A stretch of 33,850 nt of DNA from an uncultured Clostridia bacterium (GTDB lineage: Bacteria > Bacillota > Clostridia > Lachnospirales > Bianqueaceae): contig CALWBZ010000118.1 in assembly GCA_944376225.1 (NCBI GenBank), forward strand, positions 1 through 33,850, given 5' to 3'. Of the stretch, positions 33,552 to 33,850 are shown piece by piece. A program made the position numbers and the translations under genes. A model generated the notes under the pieces. That model searched no databases and had not been told where the DNA came from. It saw only the letters and a list, made by a program, of their open reading frames with translations. Positions within the stretch are counted from its first letter, which is position 1, and each line of letters opens with the position of its first letter.

Positions 33552-33850
33552 GTGAGAGCAGAACGTCTGGTTTACGCGGACCATTCCGCCACCACCAGGG
33601 TGCATCCCCGGGTACTCGAGCGGATGATGCCTTATTTGAGAGAGCAATACGGCAATGCCTCGAGTCTGTACGGTATAGGAAGAAGGAGTCGGGAGGCGGT
33701 GGAAGAGGCCAGAAGACAGGTGGCTTCCTGCCTGGGAGCGCAGCCGAGGGAGATCTTTTTTACGGGCTGCGGGACGGAGTCGGATAACTGGGCGATTAAG
33801 GGCGTGGCGGAGCAGTATGCCGGCCGGGGAAGACATATCGTTACGACGGC
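33552..33850 (+). CDS. Cysteine desulfurase, N-terminal part
   Basis: About 99 codons are visible before the window ends. The sequence VYADHSATTRVHPRVLERMMPY, then GNASSLYGIGR, then EIFFTGCGTESDNWAIKG matches the N-terminal region of NifS/IscS-type PLP enzymes, which release sulfur from cysteine for iron-sulfur and thio-tRNA synthesis. His replaces the usual Asn in the DNSATT segment, and the FTSGGTE segment reads FTGCGTE. GTG at 33552 is the likely start, with AAGGAAG upstream. The pyridoxal lysine and active cysteine lie beyond the window. Confidence 0.88.
   Translation, partial: MRAERLVYADHSATTRVHPRVLERMMPYLREQYGNASSLYGIGRRSREAVEEARRQVASCLGAQPREIFFTGCGTESDNWAIKGVAEQYAGRGRHIVTT

Noticed and set aside
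33509..33787. Plus-strand frame of 92 codons starting right at GGAGG
   Set aside because: No gap between the ribosome-binding site and ATG, and it overlaps the cysteine desulfurase frame, which has clear homology.

Overview
The window reads as chromosomal DNA of a GC-rich, spore-forming Clostridia member, most like Lachnospiraceae. This is inferred from gene content and order, not from a database match. The evidence is the Firmicutes order yicC-remA-gmk-rpoZ-priA-def-fmt-rsmB-rlmN-stp-prkC-rsgA-rpe-thiN, a SpoVB-type flippase, an RqcH homologue, AddB rather than RecB, strong AGGAGG ribosome-binding sites and sigma-A promoters with 17-bp spacers. No rRNA, tRNA, insertion sequence, prophage or CRISPR array was seen.

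Layout. 1-2987: the end of sbcD and all of sbcC (DNA-end processing). 3063-8768: a metallo-beta-lactamase-fold hydrolase, a DUF4358-type lipoprotein, an MGH1/GH63-like glycoside hydrolase, a class I amidotransferase-like hydrolase and rqcH, closely packed. 8769-9110: a long regulatory leader with a consensus promoter, a structured RNA element, a six-codon upstream ORF and a strong terminator, in front of an Lsa-like ABC-F ATPase (9111-10580). 10749-12137: an NYN-type nuclease-like protein with its own promoter. 12233-25316: the long yicC-to-thiN run for RNA turnover, nucleotide supply, replication restart, translation start, rRNA modification, Ser/Thr signalling and ribosome assembly. Many of its genes overlap or abut, and it closes with a terminator. 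25394-26216: two tandem palindromic repeats and two small minus-strand membrane-protein genes. 26337-26618: a promoter with an operator-like palindrome, then a tandem 100-nt repeat, leading into addB. 29932-31474: dgt and a marR gene. 31616-32104: a one-pass membrane protein of unknown role. 32069-33463: a SpoVB-like flippase on the minus strand. 33552-end: the start of a cysteine desulfurase gene.

The most interesting signal is an apparently repeated structured RNA. A hairpin with the pattern GAGTYTG-C-CGCC-loop-GGCG-T-CAAAYTC-CCA occurs three times: once in the ABC-F leader and twice in an exact 100-nt tandem repeat upstream of addB. In each place the element starts close to the predicted transcription start. 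The two tandem units differ only outside the predicted stems, as expected if RNA structure is conserved. I could not match it to an RNA family I know. The ABC-F leader also has the parts expected of antibiotic-responsive attenuation by a leader peptide. Around marR there are two compact designs: an inverted repeat that would hide the marR ribosome-binding site only in read-through RNA, and a terminator whose loop holds the -10 box of the next gene.
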